Assembly: GCA_902522865.1 (NCBI GenBank)
Contig: CABYXC010000006.1
Span: forward strand, 1-64,000
Length of the DNA: 64,000 bases
Direction: 5' to 3'
From: an uncultured Alphaproteobacteria bacterium
GTDB lineage: Bacteria > Pseudomonadota > Alphaproteobacteria > HIMB59 > GCA-002718135
Shown here: positions 16,981-25,834 of the stretch, in pieces
Numbering within the stretch: position 1 is the first letter of the stretch
How the letters are laid out: each line of letters opens with the position of its first letter
Notes under the pieces: model-generated
What the model was told of the DNA's origin: nothing
Database searches by the model: none
The model's input: the letters and a program-made list of their open reading frames with translations, nothing else
Translations under genes and position numbers: made by a program

Positions 16981-18539
16981 TTTAAATTATCAATTAATAA
17001 AAAAATGATCATACTTAGTATTAAAATTATACCAGCAACAAAAGAAGCTTCGTTAAATTTATAGACACTAATCAATTTATATAAGTAAGATGGCAAGGTA
17101 TCAAAGTTTTGATCTTTAAAAAATGATATTATTGTAAAATCACCAAAAGTAATAACCGTCGAAAATGCAAAAACAAAAATTATATTTTTCTTAATCATTG
17201 GCAGTAAAATAATAAAATAATTTCTTATGCTTATTCGGAAAGTTTGCTGAAAATTTTCAAAATTTAAAAAAATATTTTTCAGGTTATTAAACAGTATTAA
17301 TATACAAAAAGGTAATAAGAATAGACAATTTATCAAAACTATCACAAAATATTTAAAAAATTGCACATATCTTAATTCACCTAATATAATAAAATAACCA
17401 AGACTAAATATAATTGGAGAAATAATTATTATTGAAGAGCTTATTAAAAAAATTGATTGCTGAAAAATCATATTTTTATAGTTTATTACAAGTATAGATG
17501 AAATTATAAACCCAGATATACTAACAATTATTCCTGTAGTAACTGAAATAATAAGAGAGTTAAAAAAAGATCCTAAAAATTTTTCATTAATTAAAGATAA
17601 ATAAATACCATTTTTTATAAAATGATAAATTACAGAAATTATTGGAGAAAAAAGAAATATCGAAAAAAATACAATTATTAAAAAATCTATAATTTTTATA
17701 GCTTTGTATTTTTGATGAGGATGAATAAAATTAATTTGATCTATTTCAAAAAAATTTGAACCTTTTAATTTGTAAAAACCAATAAATAAAAAAAATAAAC
17801 AGATAAAAATTTGTAAAAAACTAAGTAATATTGCTTTATTAAAATTTAGTTCAAAAAGTGCATATTGATAAATTGCCACCTCAATTGTAGAATATATAGG
17901 TCCACCACCTAACGCCATTACTATTGCAAAACTTAAAAAACAAAGAGAGAATATTATTGAGAACACAGTAAAAAAATTTTGTCTTATATAAGGAATCTCT
18001 AATTTTAGAAGATTGCCAAAAAAAGTAATGTTTAGAGAGCTAGATATTTCATAATATTTTAAAGGAATACTATTTAACGATTGAAAAAATAATCGAGTAG
18101 CAAATGGTGTATTTAGAAGTATATGGGCAATTAAAATTGCTTTTATTCCAAAAATTGTCTCTATTGATAAATTCTCGTACAAATTAAAATATGAGTTATA
18201 AAAACCATTATTTCCAAAGAGTTTAATAACTGCAAACACAATTAAGATTGTCGGTATCACAAAGCAAAAACCACAAAGAGAAATGATAAATTTAATAATT
18301 TTTAAATTCCTATGTCTATTTAATGCTAATGCGAATGGAATAGCTAAAAAACAACTTAATAATGCTGAAAGAAAAGCTTGATATAATGAAAAATAAATTA
18401 AACGATGTGTATATGAATTTTGAAAAAAATTATAAATATTGCCCAAATCAAAGTTAATTTTTGAAAAAATACCTATGAAAGGTAATAGAATAATTAATCC
18501 AAAAATAAATAATACTGAAAAATTATATTTATTATACAA
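16950..18539 (-). CDS. thiP: Thiamine ABC transporter permease ThiP
   Basis: A 529-residue double-length permease with two six-helix halves, each with a BPD-type coupling loop: YYEISSSLNITFFGNLLKLEIPYIRQN in the first half and FQQTFRISIRNYFIILLPMIKKN in the second. The segment SFAIVMALGGGPIYSTIEVAIYQYALFELNFNKA is typical of ThiP. It follows thiB by five bases, behind a TPP riboswitch, so thiamine or a pyrimidine precursor is the likely cargo. The ATPase ThiQ that normally follows is missing; the next gene is convergent nhaD, with which it shares 31 bases. Confidence 0.9.
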   Translation of the reverse strand: MYNKYNFSVLFIFGLIILLPFIGIFSKINFDLGNIYNFFQNSYTHRLIYFSLYQAFLSALLSCFLAIPFALALNRHRNLKIIKFIISLCGFCFVIPTILIVFAVIKLFGNNGFYNSYFNLYENLSIETIFGIKAILIAHILLNTPFATRLFFQSLNSIPLKYYEISSSLNITFFGNLLKLEIPYIRQNFFTVFSIIFSLCFLSFAIVMALGGGPIYSTIEVAIYQYALFELNFNKAILLSFLQIFICLFFLFIGFYKLKGSNFFEIDQINFIHPHQKYKAIKIIDFLIIVFFSIFLFSPIISVIYHFIKNGIYLSLINEKFLGSFFNSLIISVTTGIIVSISGFIISSILVINYKNMIFQQSIFLISSSIIIISPIIFSLGYFIILGELRYVQFFKYFVIVLINCLFLLPFCILILFNNLKNIFLNFENFQQTFRISIRNYFIILLPMIKKNIIFVFAFSTVITFGDFTIISFFKDQNFDTLPSYLYKLISVYKFNEASFVAGIILILSMIIFLLIDNLNYQGKSAIKT

Positions 18540-18544
18540 TTTAT

Positions 18545-19528
18545 TTACGAGGCATTAAGCCACTCATCAATCCATTTTTCTTTATTTTTATTAATATCTT
18601 TTGGATTCATTTGAATAAAGTTAGGAACATCTAGTTTATCAAATGCTTCAGGTAAATCTTTTATATTTGTAATAGGATACATAATATTTGTTGAAGGTAT
18701 GACTGATTGAAATTCTTCTGATAACATAAAGTTAAGAAATTTATTTGCTAAATCTTTATTTTTTGAATTATTTAAAATGCCTGCAAATTCAATTGTTATA
18801 TAATTTCCCTCTTCAAAAGTTGTAGCAAGAATATCATACCTTTCTTCAAACATTATATGTGCGGCTGGAGATGTTGTATAACTTAAAACCATGTCAGCTT
18901 CTCCTGCCATAAAAAAATTATAATAGGCATCTGTCCATCCTTTGGTAACGGAAATAATTTTTTTATTTAATTTTTTCCATTCATCCCCAGCTTTATCTCC
19001 ATATAATGCTTTCATCCAAGTTAATAATCCTAAACCAGGGGTAGAGGTTCTCGGGTCTTGAATTACAATTCTAGCATTAGTAGAATTAATCAACTCATCC
19101 ATTGATTTTGGAGGTGTTGCTAAATTTGCTTCATTATACACAAAGGAAAAGTATCCATAATTATATGGAACAAATTTATTACTTTCCCATTTTAATGGTA
19201 AATTAATTACGTTGTTTATGTCATTGATATTATGAGTTGTAAAAAGCTCAGATTGTTCGGCTAAATCAAATAAATTCATATCAAGACCTAAAACTATATC
19301 TGCCTTGGACGTATCACCTTCTAAAATAACTTTATTCAATAATGTTGCTGCACTGTCTACAGCAACAAATTCTACATCAGCATTATGTTTTTCTTCAAAT
19401 ATTTTTTCAATTATGGGTCCTGGACCCCATTCTGATACAAAAGAGTCGTATGTATAAATAGTTAGTTTCTCTGCATAGATTGAGAAAGAAATAAATAACG
19501 TAGTTAAAAAAATTAGTTTTGTTTTCAT
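18545..19528 (-). CDS. thiB: Thiamine ABC transporter substrate-binding protein
   Basis: A 327-residue periplasmic protein with a signal peptide ending near SIYAEK. The mature start KLTIYTYDSFVSEWGPGP and the segment VLGLDMNLFDLAEQSELF are typical of ThiB (TbpA). The region GLLTWMKALYGDKAGDEWKKL...VTKGWTDAYYNFFMAGEADMVLSYTTSPAAH forms the cleft, with aromatic residues that stack on thiamine. The ATG at 19528 lies directly after the riboswitch, whose 3' strand contains the ribosome site. It is the first gene of thiBP. Confidence 0.95.
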   Translation of the reverse strand: MKTKLIFLTTLFISFSIYAEKLTIYTYDSFVSEWGPGPIIEKIFEEKHNADVEFVAVDSAATLLNKVILEGDTSKADIVLGLDMNLFDLAEQSELFTTHNINDINNVINLPLKWESNKFVPYNYGYFSFVYNEANLATPPKSMDELINSTNARIVIQDPRTSTPGLGLLTWMKALYGDKAGDEWKKLNKKIISVTKGWTDAYYNFFMAGEADMVLSYTTSPAAHIMFEERYDILATTFEEGNYITIEFAGILNNSKNKDLANKFLNFMLSEEFQSVIPSTNIMYPITNIKDLPEAFDKLDVPNFIQMNPKDINKNKEKWIDEWLNAS

Positions 19529-19530
19529 GT

Positions 19531-19597
19531 TTCCTCCGCTGGCATTATCCAGATCAGGTTAAAAGGGTATAAATCTCAGCATTTAAGCACCCCATAT
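19531..19597 (-). promoter_or_regulatory. TPP riboswitch (thi box)
   Basis: Read on the minus strand, the leader has GGGGTGC, then TGCTGAGA, then ACCC, then AACCTGATCTGG, and ends CCAGCGGAGGAAACATG. The CTGAGA and CCTGATCTGGATAATGCCAGCG elements are the conserved pyrimidine- and diphosphate-sensing arms. The GGAGG at the 3' end (19533-19537, minus) serves both as riboswitch strand and as the thiB Shine-Dalgarno, so binding of thiamine diphosphate would directly hide it. No separate expression platform is visible. Confidence 0.96.
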
Positions 19598-19600
19598 TTA

Positions 19601-19629
19601 ATTATAATAAATATTATTTTATAAAACAA
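19601..19629 (-). promoter_or_regulatory. Promoter of thiBP
   Basis: On the minus strand TTGTTT (19624-19629) is followed by a 17-base spacer and a perfect TATAAT (19601-19606). Initiation would fall at about 19594, right where the riboswitch begins, which supports both calls. Confidence 0.75.
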
Positions 19630-19676
19630 ACATAAAAGATTGTTTTTAGGTTATTTATGAATATAACAAATTTTTT

Positions 19677-19753
19677 CGGGGAGTAGCGCAGCCTGGTAGC
19701 GCACCTGGTTTGGGACCAGGGGGTCGAAGGTTCGAATCCTTTCTCCCCGACCA
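19677..19753 (+). tRNA. tRNA-Pro (TGG)
   Basis: Acceptor CGGGGAG pairs with CTCCCCG. The anticodon stem CTGG/CCAG holds loop TTTGGGA, giving anticodon TGG at 19711-19713. The T arm is AAGGTTCGAATCCTT, the discriminator is A, and CCA is encoded at 19751-19753. Length is 77. Confidence 0.97.
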
Positions 19754-19760
19754 TAGATAA

Positions 19761-20918
19761 ATGTTTAACTTTCATTCAACAGCTAGCTTGATTTTTGGTA
19801 ATGAAACAGCAATTAATTCAAGTGATCAAATTGTAAATTTGTTAGGAAAAAATATTTTTGTAATAACTGATGAAGGATTAACAGAATTAGGATTGTACGA
19901 TAAAACAATTAAAAAACTTCAATCAAACTCAAATATAAATATATTTGATAAAGTTGAATCTGATCCTTCAAAATCTACTTTATTAAAAGCATTTGATGAA
20001 GCAGCAGATTTCAAATCAACTGGAGTTTTAGGTTTTGGAGGCGGTTCATCTATGGATGTTGCAAAACTTATATCTTTACTTCTTGGGTCTAATCAGAATA
20101 TCGATACGATATGGGGGGTTAATAATGCAAAAGGTCCAAGAATACCACTTGTACTAATTCCTACAACAGCAGGAACTGGTTCAGAAGTTACACCAATTTC
20201 AATAATTACGATGGATGACAAAGAAAAAAAAGCTGTTTCTTCAAAACTTATTTTACCTGATCTTGCTATTTTAGATCCATCATTAACTATTAATCTACCT
20301 CCAAATATAACTGCATCAACTGGAATAGATGCTATGGTTCATGCAATCGAAGCTTATACTTCTATAAATCCTAACAACAATCCTATTTCAAAAATGTTAT
20401 CTATAGAAGCACTCAAGTTTCTCGGATCATCAATTAAAACTGCTGTATTTGAGGGGCATAATATAAATGCCAGATCAAATATGCTATTTGGATCAATGCT
20501 AGCAGGTAAAGCTTTTGCAAATTCTCCAGTAGCAGCAGTACATGCTTTGGCATATCCTATAGGAGGTCTCTTTAATATATCTCATGGACTTTCAAACTCT
20601 TTAGTTCTTCCAAGTGTTATGAAATTTAATTCCATAAACAAAGAAACAAAAAAAAATTACGCTAATCTTGCACCATTTGTATTTAAAGATTTAGATAATA
20701 GCAAAAGTGATGAGATTGTGTGTAACAATTTTATAGATAGTTTAGAAAGTTTGTCTAAGGAACTTAAATTACCTTATAGGCTAAGAGATTTAGAAATTCC
20801 TGAGGAAGCTTGCCAATTGATGGCTAATGAAGCAATGAAACAAACTAGATTATTAGTTAATAATCCACGTAAAATTGAAGAATCTGACGCCTTTAATATA
20901 TACAAATCTGTTTGGTAG
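19761..20918 (+). CDS. Iron-containing alcohol dehydrogenase
   Basis: A 385-residue class III (Fe) alcohol dehydrogenase. It has the NAD-binding [13 protein letters not shown] (about 92-104), [15 protein letters not shown], the metal-binding region [12 protein letters not shown] (about 191-202), and [21 protein letters not shown], which supplies the remaining histidines. It acts in the cytoplasm on a small alcohol or aldehyde that cannot be named from sequence. The ATG lies seven bases after the tRNA-Pro CCA end, so it is probably expressed from the tRNA promoter or from one within the tRNA region. Confidence 0.93.
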   Translation: MFNFHSTASLIFGNETAINSSDQIVNLLGKNIFVITDEGLTELGLYDKTIKKLQSNSNINIFDKVESDPSKSTLLKAFDEAADFKSTGVLGFGGGSSMDVAKLISLLLGSNQNIDTIWGVNNAKGPRIPLVLIPTTAGTGSEVTPISIITMDDKEKKAVSSKLILPDLAILDPSLTINLPPNITASTGIDAMVHAIEAYTSINPNNNPISKMLSIEALKFLGSSIKTAVFEGHNINARSNMLFGSMLAGKAFANSPVAAVHALAYPIGGLFNISHGLSNSLVLPSVMKFNSINKETKKNYANLAPFVFKDLDNSKSDEIVCNNFIDSLESLSKELKLPYRLRDLEIPEEACQLMANEAMKQTRLLVNNPRKIEESDAFNIYKSVW

Positions 20919-20968
20919 ATTTTGTTTACTTATAACTTAATTTACCTATTTAAATAAATTAGACCTTA

Positions 20969-22579
20969 ATGATAAAATCAACTGTTAATCAATTTGCAAA
21001 TTCTCTTGGGTTAAACAAAGATGAATATATTCCAGAGGGCAGAGCTTCCTTTTCACTGTTTAAAATTGAAATTCTATCTGGATTAACTGTTGCAATCGCC
21101 CTTGTTCCAGAAGCAATTGCATTCGCTTTTGTAGCAGGTGTAGCACCTCTTTCAGGATTGTACGCAGCTTTTATTGTAGGATTAGTAACTGCAATTTTTG
21201 GCGGGAGACCTGGAATGATTTCGGGAGCAACAGGAGCATTGGCTGTTGTTATGGTTTCATTAGTATCGGAACATGGAGTCCAATACTTATTTGCAACTGT
21301 AATCCTGATGGGAATTTTACAATTTCTTGCAGGAATTTTTAAATTAGGAAAATTTATGAGAATGGTTCCTCAACCTGTAATGCTAGGTTTTGTAAACGGT
21401 TTAGCTATAGTAATTGGTTTATCCCAATTACATCAATTTCAAATATATAACTTTGATGGAACATTTACATGGATGTCAGGAGAAGTGCTTACATATTCTT
21501 TAGTATTAGTTTTATTAACCATGTTAATCATATGGTACTTGCCTAGGGTTACTAAATTCATACCATCTACATTAGCTGCAATTCTTCTTGTTACTTTTCT
21601 AGTTTTATTTTTAGATTTACCTGTTCCAAGAGTAGGGGATTTAGCAAGTGTAGCAGGAGGGTTTCCAAATTTTTCTATTCCAACAGTTCCACTTAATTTA
21701 GATACCTTTTTCATTATTTTTCCTTATGCAATTATTTTGGCAGCAATTGGATTAATTGAAAGTCTTCTAACTCTTAATCTAGTAGGAGAAATAACAAATA
21801 AAAAGGGTGGGACAAGACAAGAATGTTTAGCTCAAGGTGTTGCTAATGGTATAACAGGCTTTTTTGGTGGTATGGGTGGTTGCGCTATGATTGGACAATC
21901 GATGATAAATGTAAAATCAGGAGGCAGAACAAGAATTGCTGGCATATCGGCAGCAATTTTTTTACTAATTTTCATTCTTTATACTTCAAATTTAATTGAA
22001 CTTATTCCTATTGCATCATTGGTAGGGGTTATGTTTATGGTTGTAATTGGAACATTTGCTTGGAATTCACTAAAATTATTATTTGTTGTTCCTCGTTCGG
22101 ATGCATTGGTAATTGTTTTAGTTACTTTAATAACTGTATTAGAAGATTTAGCAGTTGCTGTAGTTGCTGGTGTTATTATTAATGCACTAGTATTTGCGTG
22201 GAAATCTGCTTCAAGAATTAGAGCAATTGAGAGACAATCAAGAACAGAAAAGGGTGCTAAGGTATATGAAATTGAAGGACCTCTCTTTTTTAGTTCCACT
22301 AATAGTTTTTTAGAAATTTTTAAGCCTTCCGAAGATCCTGATTTAGTAATAATAGATTTTGCAAATTCAAAAGTTATTGATCAATCTGCTTTAAAAGCAA
22401 TTGAGGATATTGCAGAAAGATATTCCAAATTAGGAAAACAAGTAAAGTTAAGACATCTTACAAAGGATTGCCACAGCCTTTTAAGAAAAACAGGTCAATT
22501 GATAGTTGATAGTGATGATGATCCTGACTATGGAATAGCTGTTGACTACGGTGTTAAATTAGGAATTTTTGGTAAATAA
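20969..22579 (+). CDS. SulP-family anion transporter with STAS domain
   Basis: A 536-residue protein. The membrane part (about residues 25-410) has the SulP signatures ALVPEAIAFAFVAGVAPLSGLYAAF and GGRPGMISGATGALAVVM. The C-terminal STAS domain (about 430-525) contains VIIDFANSKVIDQSALKAI. Members move sulfate, bicarbonate or other anions. With no carbonic anhydrase or sulfate assimilation gene adjacent, the substrate cannot be told. It ends against the minus-strand ytoQ-like gene with no intervening base. Confidence 0.92.
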   Translation: MIKSTVNQFANSLGLNKDEYIPEGRASFSLFKIEILSGLTVAIALVPEAIAFAFVAGVAPLSGLYAAFIVGLVTAIFGGRPGMISGATGALAVVMVSLVSEHGVQYLFATVILMGILQFLAGIFKLGKFMRMVPQPVMLGFVNGLAIVIGLSQLHQFQIYNFDGTFTWMSGEVLTYSLVLVLLTMLIIWYLPRVTKFIPSTLAAILLVTFLVLFLDLPVPRVGDLASVAGGFPNFSIPTVPLNLDTFFIIFPYAIILAAIGLIESLLTLNLVGEITNKKGGTRQECLAQGVANGITGFFGGMGGCAMIGQSMINVKSGGRTRIAGISAAIFLLIFILYTSNLIELIPIASLVGVMFMVVIGTFAWNSLKLLFVVPRSDALVIVLVTLITVLEDLAVAVVAGVIINALVFAWKSASRIRAIERQSRTEKGAKVYEIEGPLFFSSTNSFLEIFKPSEDPDLVIIDFANSKVIDQSALKAIEDIAERYSKLGKQVKLRHLTKDCHSLLRKTGQLIVDSDDDPDYGIAVDYGVKLGIFGK

Positions 22580-23041
22580 TTAAAACTCTAATGATCCTTC
22601 AACAGAATACTGTAAAATATTTACAATCTCATCAACGTTTTTTGTAACAGCAAGAGCTGCTGCATCTACTTCTTTTAAAGCATGTTGATGTTCATCACTA
22701 TGCATTATTATAATAGATTTATTCAAGGCTGATGCATATCCTGCATCAAAAGCAGCATTCCATTGTTTATATTTATCACCAAAACGCACTATAACTATAT
22801 CTGCTTTTTGAATTGAATTTCTAGTTCGTATGGCATTTATTTTGGCTCCTTTGTTATCGTGCCAAAATTTTTTTTCTTCATCGCCAAGTATTTTTACCCC
22901 AACATCATCTGATAATTCATGATTGGTAGTTGGGCTTGAAAACTGTATTTCTAAATTTTTTGATTTACATTTATCTATAATCTCATCTCGCCAATTAGTA
23001 TGAATTTCACCAGATAAGTAAACTTTTAATTTCATTTTCAA
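22580..23041 (-). CDS. YtoQ-family protein
   Basis: A 153-residue protein starting MKMKLKVYLSGEIHTNWRDEI, the typical YtoQ opening (VYLSGEIHT.WR). Later segments ADIVIVRFGDKYKQWNAAFDAGYASALNKSIIIMH recall nucleoside 2-deoxyribosyltransferases, to which YtoQ is distantly related. Function is not established. It overlaps nothing but lies two bases after the methyltransferase gene, suggesting an operon. Confidence 0.82.
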   Translation of the reverse strand: MKMKLKVYLSGEIHTNWRDEIIDKCKSKNLEIQFSSPTTNHELSDDVGVKILGDEEKKFWHDNKGAKINAIRTRNSIQKADIVIVRFGDKYKQWNAAFDAGYASALNKSIIIMHSDEHQHALKEVDAAALAVTKNVDEIVNILQYSVEGSLEF

Positions 23042-23043
23042 AA

Positions 23044-23814
23044 TTAACCTAAATATGCTGCAGTTAATACCGGAAAACTTGTAAATCCAAAATTACCTAT
23101 CTTTTCAGATTTATTTAATTGTTTTCTCCAATCATCTACTTTGTCTTCTGAAACACCTTGGCTTAAAGCAAATTTACTTAACATGGTTTCATAAAAAATT
23201 GCAGGTGAATTATTATCTCTATTTGTAATTAAATACGATAAATTTTGAGAACTTATATTTTTATATCCAAGTTTTTTTAATTTACCATTTAAATCAAGTG
23301 GAAGCATTTGGTGAAAACAATGCGCTCTAAATGCTTCATGAATGAGATCATTAATTTCTTTTTCTGGTCCATAAAATCTAAAATAGTCCCAAAGAATTGA
23401 GACATTAACAAATTTAGAATTAGTTTTAGAAATTCTTTTTATTTCCTTTAAGGATGTATCTATATCTTCAATATATTCTAATGTTTGTGTAGCTGTAATT
23501 TTATCACATGATGCATCATCTATATTGATATCATCAGCAGTCGTACAAATAAGTTCCACATTATTTTGATCTTTACATTTATTGCTTGCAACATCTAATT
23601 GATCTTGACTTGGATCAATTCCTATTACTTTGCCTTGCTCTCCAACAGATAATGAAATTTCTTCGACTAAATGACCACCACCACATCCAATATCAATAAC
23701 AGTTTCATTAGTCTCTAAATTTAAGGCATTTACAATAGCTAATCTTCGTGAAACTCCAGCATAACCATTCGCTATTTTTTGTTGAATAATACTAGTTTCA
23801 TTATCAAATTTCAT
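23044..23814 (-). CDS. Class I SAM-dependent methyltransferase
   Basis: A 256-residue protein with motif I VIDIGCGGGHLVEEI (about residues 38-52), motif II VIGIDPSQDQLDVA, and a post-motif DKITATQTLEYIEDIDTSLKEI typical of UbiE-like and related small-molecule methylases. The C-terminal third is specific and suggests a defined substrate, not recognised here. It heads a two-gene minus-strand unit with the YtoQ-like gene, and diverges from a small membrane protein gene over 49 bases. Confidence 0.88.
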   Translation of the reverse strand: MKFDNETSIIQQKIANGYAGVSRRLAIVNALNLETNETVIDIGCGGGHLVEEISLSVGEQGKVIGIDPSQDQLDVASNKCKDQNNVELICTTADDINIDDASCDKITATQTLEYIEDIDTSLKEIKRISKTNSKFVNVSILWDYFRFYGPEKEINDLIHEAFRAHCFHQMLPLDLNGKLKKLGYKNISSQNLSYLITNRDNNSPAIFYETMLSKFALSQGVSEDKVDDWRKQLNKSEKIGNFGFTSFPVLTAAYLG

Positions 23815-23863
23815 TTTCTTATTTTTCTTATATATTTTTTAGTTATATAAAAAATACATATAA

Positions 23864-24274
23864 ATGGAATATCAAATAACAAAAATATTAATTATTTCTT
23901 TTTTTAGCTCGATATTGATTTCTTTATTTTTAAACACAAGATACATTATTTTTTTCAAAAAATTTTCAAAAAATAAAAAAATCTTATTAAATTTATTTAT
24001 TTATTTTTTTTCTTTTTTGACATTAATTTTAATTAATTATTTATTGGGTCTTAATGGATTGACTTCTTTAATAATCTTCAACGCTGCAATCATTACACTT
24101 ATATACTTTGAATTAGCTCTATATTTAGAAAAGGTTTTTTGGGATGATTTTTTAGGAAATTCACTTCCAAAATCAATCAATATGCTTATCAGTTTCGTTG
24201 TAATGATGAATTTTGGTTATTTTACTCTTATGTTTTACATAAAGATCTTAGATATTGATTATTTTGTCACATAA
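23864..24274 (+). CDS. Small four-helix membrane protein, unknown
   Basis: A 136-residue, very hydrophobic protein with four predicted membrane helices (about residues 5-30, 42-62, 64-86, 104-130) and basic loops. The WDDFLGNSLPKSINMLISF segment joins helices three and four. I recognise no family. It is alone on its strand here, followed by 90 AT-rich bases that hold a seven-pair dyad at 24314-24333 (TATGAAA and TTTCATA). Confidence 0.6.
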   Translation: MEYQITKILIISFFSSILISLFLNTRYIIFFKKFSKNKKILLNLFIYFFSFLTLILINYLLGLNGLTSLIIFNAAIITLIYFELALYLEKVFWDDFLGNSLPKSINMLISFVVMMNFGYFTLMFYIKILDIDYFVT

Positions 24275-24364
24275 GTATCAACCTATATTAATATACAAAA
24301 TAGTTATAATTTTTATGAAATAATATTTTCATATTAATAAAATATTTATTATTAATAATTTAGT

Positions 24365-25063
24365 ATGAATAAGGTTTTGTTTGTATTACATCAAAAAACT
24401 TCCGTTCCAGGAGATGTAGGAAATAAATTTAGAGATAGGGGATATGTTGCTGAAATATGTAGACCGCCTTTAGGTGAAGAACTTCCTTCTAATATTAACC
24501 AATATTCAGCTATAGTTGTATTTGGTGCACCAGGAAGTATTAACGATGAAGATGAATATATAAGTAAAGAATTAGAATGGATAAACAGAGTTATAAAAAC
24601 TGAAATTCCTTATCTTGGAATATGTTTTGGTGCGCAATTATTAGCTAAATGTTTAGGTTCAGAAATAACAACTAATAAAGACGGGCTTTCAGAAATTGGT
24701 TTTTATAAAATTGAGCCAACTGAAAATGCAAAAAATCTTTTTAATTCTCAAAAGATTTTTTTTCAATTTCATTCTGAAGGTTTTTCTCTTCCTACAGGCT
24801 GTGAGTTATTAGCAAGGGGTGAAATTTTTAATAATCAAGCTTTTAAATATCAAAATTGTTATGCTCTCCAATTTCATCCAGAAGTAAATTTTAAACTTCA
24901 TATTAGATGGTTGTATTTAGTGTTATTAAAAAATCCAAAAAAATTATTTGCTAAGGGTGCTCAAAATATATTTGTTCAACTTTATTATCGTTACAAATAT
25001 AATAAAAATATATCAAATTGGTTAGATTCATTTTTAGATCAGTATTTTTTAAAAAAAACTTAA
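24365..25063 (+). CDS. Class I glutamine amidotransferase-like protein
   Basis: A 232-residue GATase1-fold protein. The nucleophile Cys is in YLGICFGAQLLAKCLG (about residues 80-95), and the His-Glu pair is in LQFHPEVNF (about 168). This is the set of a working class I glutaminase domain. No synthetase domain is attached, and it resembles the free-standing GMP synthase-like group, some of which cleave gamma-glutamyl compounds. A GTG-started MOSC gene follows 12 bases later. Confidence 0.86.
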   Translation: MNKVLFVLHQKTSVPGDVGNKFRDRGYVAEICRPPLGEELPSNINQYSAIVVFGAPGSINDEDEYISKELEWINRVIKTEIPYLGICFGAQLLAKCLGSEITTNKDGLSEIGFYKIEPTENAKNLFNSQKIFFQFHSEGFSLPTGCELLARGEIFNNQAFKYQNCYALQFHPEVNFKLHIRWLYLVLLKNPKKLFAKGAQNIFVQLYYRYKYNKNISNWLDSFLDQYFLKKT

Positions 25064-25075
25064 ATGCTAATATAA

Positions 25076-25834
25076 GTGAAAATTAAAAACCTATATTTTT
25101 CACCTGTAAAATCTCTTTCTTTTAATAATGTAGATGCTTTAGAAATAATTAAAAATATTGGTATAAAAAATGATCGAATATTTGCTTTCACTAATAATCT
25201 TAATTTTGAAAATATAGAATTAATAAAAAATGATCCTTTAAAAAGAGAAATTTATAAATTCTTATCATTAAAAAAATATCCTGAATTAAATGAATATAAT
25301 TTTTTATTAGAAAATAATTTTTTAATACTAGAATTTAAAAATAATATAATTTTAAAGACAGATATTGATAATCAACATGAAGTAAAAATCTTATGTAGTA
25401 AACTTGAAGATATTTTACCAAATATAAATAATATCAATTTGTTAAAAGATAATATGAATCCTTTTTTTGATACTATGCCAAATAAATCAATATCATTAAT
25501 AAATTTAAACAGTATTAAAGATTTTGAAAAACTATCTAATCATCAAATTGAACATGAGCGTTTTAGAGGAAATATATATGTAGAGGATTTAGATAAATGG
25601 GAAGAAAGAAAGCTAGTAGGTAATGTTTTATCAATTAATGATTTAAAATTTAAAGTAATTAAAGAAATTCCCAGATGTTCAGCAACCAATATAAAACCCA
25701 AAACTTCTGATATAAATCTTAATATTCCTTTTAATTTAAAAAAAATATACAACCATATAAATTTAGGAATATATTTAGATCCTTTAAATGATGGTAAAAT
25801 AAATAAAGGTGATCTTATAAAAATTAATGAATAA
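25076..25834 (+). CDS. MOSC-domain protein
   Basis: A 252-residue protein whose C-terminal half is a MOSC domain: ERFRGNIYVEDLDKWEERKLVGN, then IKEIPRCSATNIKPKTSDIN with the conserved cysteine expected to carry the sulfur, then NLGIYLDPLNDGKINKGDLIKI. The N-terminal MOSC_N beta barrel (MKIKNLYFSPVKSLS) is also present. Such proteins handle molybdenum cofactor sulfur or act in N-hydroxylated-compound reduction. The start is GTG. It overlaps the downstream permease gene by eight bases, although the two functions do not obviously match. Confidence 0.85.
   Translation: MKIKNLYFSPVKSLSFNNVDALEIIKNIGIKNDRIFAFTNNLNFENIELIKNDPLKREIYKFLSLKKYPELNEYNFLLENNFLILEFKNNIILKTDIDNQHEVKILCSKLEDILPNINNINLLKDNMNPFFDTMPNKSISLINLNSIKDFEKLSNHQIEHERFRGNIYVEDLDKWEERKLVGNVLSINDLKFKVIKEIPRCSATNIKPKTSDINLNIPFNLKKIYNHINLGIYLDPLNDGKINKGDLIKINE

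Noticed and set aside
24275-24364. AT-rich gap with a seven-pair dyad (TATGAAA/TTTCATA at 24314-24333) as a terminator or operator
   Set aside because: The stem is weak and A/T-only apart from one pair, and it lacks a T run. Such dyads are frequent by chance in this composition.
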